DNA of 5,703 bases, taken from assembly GCA_017427625.1 (NCBI GenBank), contig JAFRSL010000130.1, positions 1 to 5,703 of the forward strand, in the 5' to 3' direction. Source of the DNA: Synergistaceae bacterium. GTDB lineage: Bacteria > Synergistota > Synergistia > Synergistales > Aminobacteriaceae. The notes beneath the pieces are model-generated. The model made no database searches and was not told where the DNA came from. It saw only the letters and a list, made by a program, of their open reading frames with translations. The position numbers were made by a program, and so were the translations under genes. Below, piece by piece: positions 5,315-5,703 of this stretch; within the stretch, counting starts at the first letter, position 1; each line of letters starts with the position of its first letter.

Positions 5315-5703
5315 ATGCCCGACGTATTATCACAGGACGCTATTGATGCGTTAATGAAGCAAATCTCAGGCGGCGCGAACATTGACGAAATCGCCGCTAA
5401 GGCTGACGAATACGCGAAACTCAAAGTTTACGACTTCAAGCGTCCCGACAAGTTCAGCAAAGACCAGCTCCGCGCTATCCAGATGATTCACGAGTCGTTT
5501 GCCCGCCAAATGACTACGGTACTCTCAACGCTCATACGCTCAATCGTGTCGGCGGAAATAGCTTCGGTTGAACAGCTCGCCTACGAGGAGTTCGTGAACT
5601 ACATGGTTCAGCCCACAGTCATCGGCCTCATCGAGATGCACCCATTTGAAGGCTCAATGCTGATCGAGATCAATCCTGCGCTAGTCTTCACGATTATTGA
5701 CAG
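5315..5703 (+). CDS. fliM: Flagellar motor switch protein FliM, N-terminal part (cut by window edge)
   Basis: FliM forms the middle of the cytoplasmic C-ring; its N-terminal peptide binds phospho-CheY and its middle domain contacts FliG, which together switch rotation direction. The first 129 residues are in the window (full family length about 330-360). 'VLSQDAIDALMKQI' (4-17) is the CheY-binding peptide; the family consensus is LSQxEIDALL, so the usual Glu is Ala and the second Leu is Met. 'VYDFKRPDKFSKDQLRAI' (39-56) is a highly conserved FliM block, followed by the helix with FARQMTTVLSTLIR and the strand 'IEINPALVFTIID' leading out of the window. The ATG has AAGGA 3 bases upstream and GAGG 10 bases upstream. 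The start of the CheY-binding peptide at residue 4 agrees with this ATG. Confidence 0.95.
   Translation, partial: MPDVLSQDAIDALMKQISGGANIDEIAAKADEYAKLKVYDFKRPDKFSKDQLRAIQMIHESFARQMTTVLSTLIRSIVSAEIASVEQLAYEEFVNYMVQPTVIGLIEMHPFEGSMLIEINPALVFTIID

Overview
The window looks like chromosome from a flagellated anaerobic bacterium of moderate G+C. The gene order flbD-motA-motB-fliL-fliM is the arrangement of spirochetes, Clostridia and Synergistota, and differs from the enterobacterial one. The overall impression (FlbD present, a GAF gene next to dxs, frequent TTG/GTG starts behind strong Shine-Dalgarno sites) makes Synergistota my first guess, Clostridia-like Firmicutes my second. This is inference from gene order and protein character, not from a marker gene.

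Layout: two transcription units diverge from an AT-rich intergenic region at about 1864-1981. Leftwards (minus strand) lie a 457-residue cytosolic protein with two GAF-like regions and, 3 bases after its stop, dxs (1-deoxy-D-xylulose-5-phosphate synthase, first enzyme of the MEP isoprenoid pathway), which is cut by the left window edge. Rightwards (plus strand) lies a tightly packed flagellar operon: flbD, motA, motB, a HicB-like gene, a PHP-family (YcdX-like) metal-dependent phosphoesterase gene, fliL and fliM, the last cut by the right edge. Gaps between the plus-strand genes are 2 to 24 bases, most genes have a good Shine-Dalgarno site, and I see no internal terminator, so one polycistronic message is likely.

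Functionally, MotA and MotB form the ion-conducting stator. FliL supports stator function at the basal body, FliM is the C-ring switch protein that receives phospho-CheY, and FlbD is a small motility factor commonly encoded beside motA. The MotB transmembrane helix resembles sodium-type PomB more than proton-type MotB, so the motor may be sodium-driven.

The part most worth attention is the pair of non-flagellar genes (HicB-like and PHP phosphoesterase) between motB and fliL, where related operons usually run straight through. The HicB-like protein has no HicA toxin partner beside it and carries a C-terminal extension of about 60 residues that I do not recognise. No RNA genes, insertion sequences, CRISPR arrays or clear rho-independent terminators were found, and no stretch over 300 bases lacks a gene.
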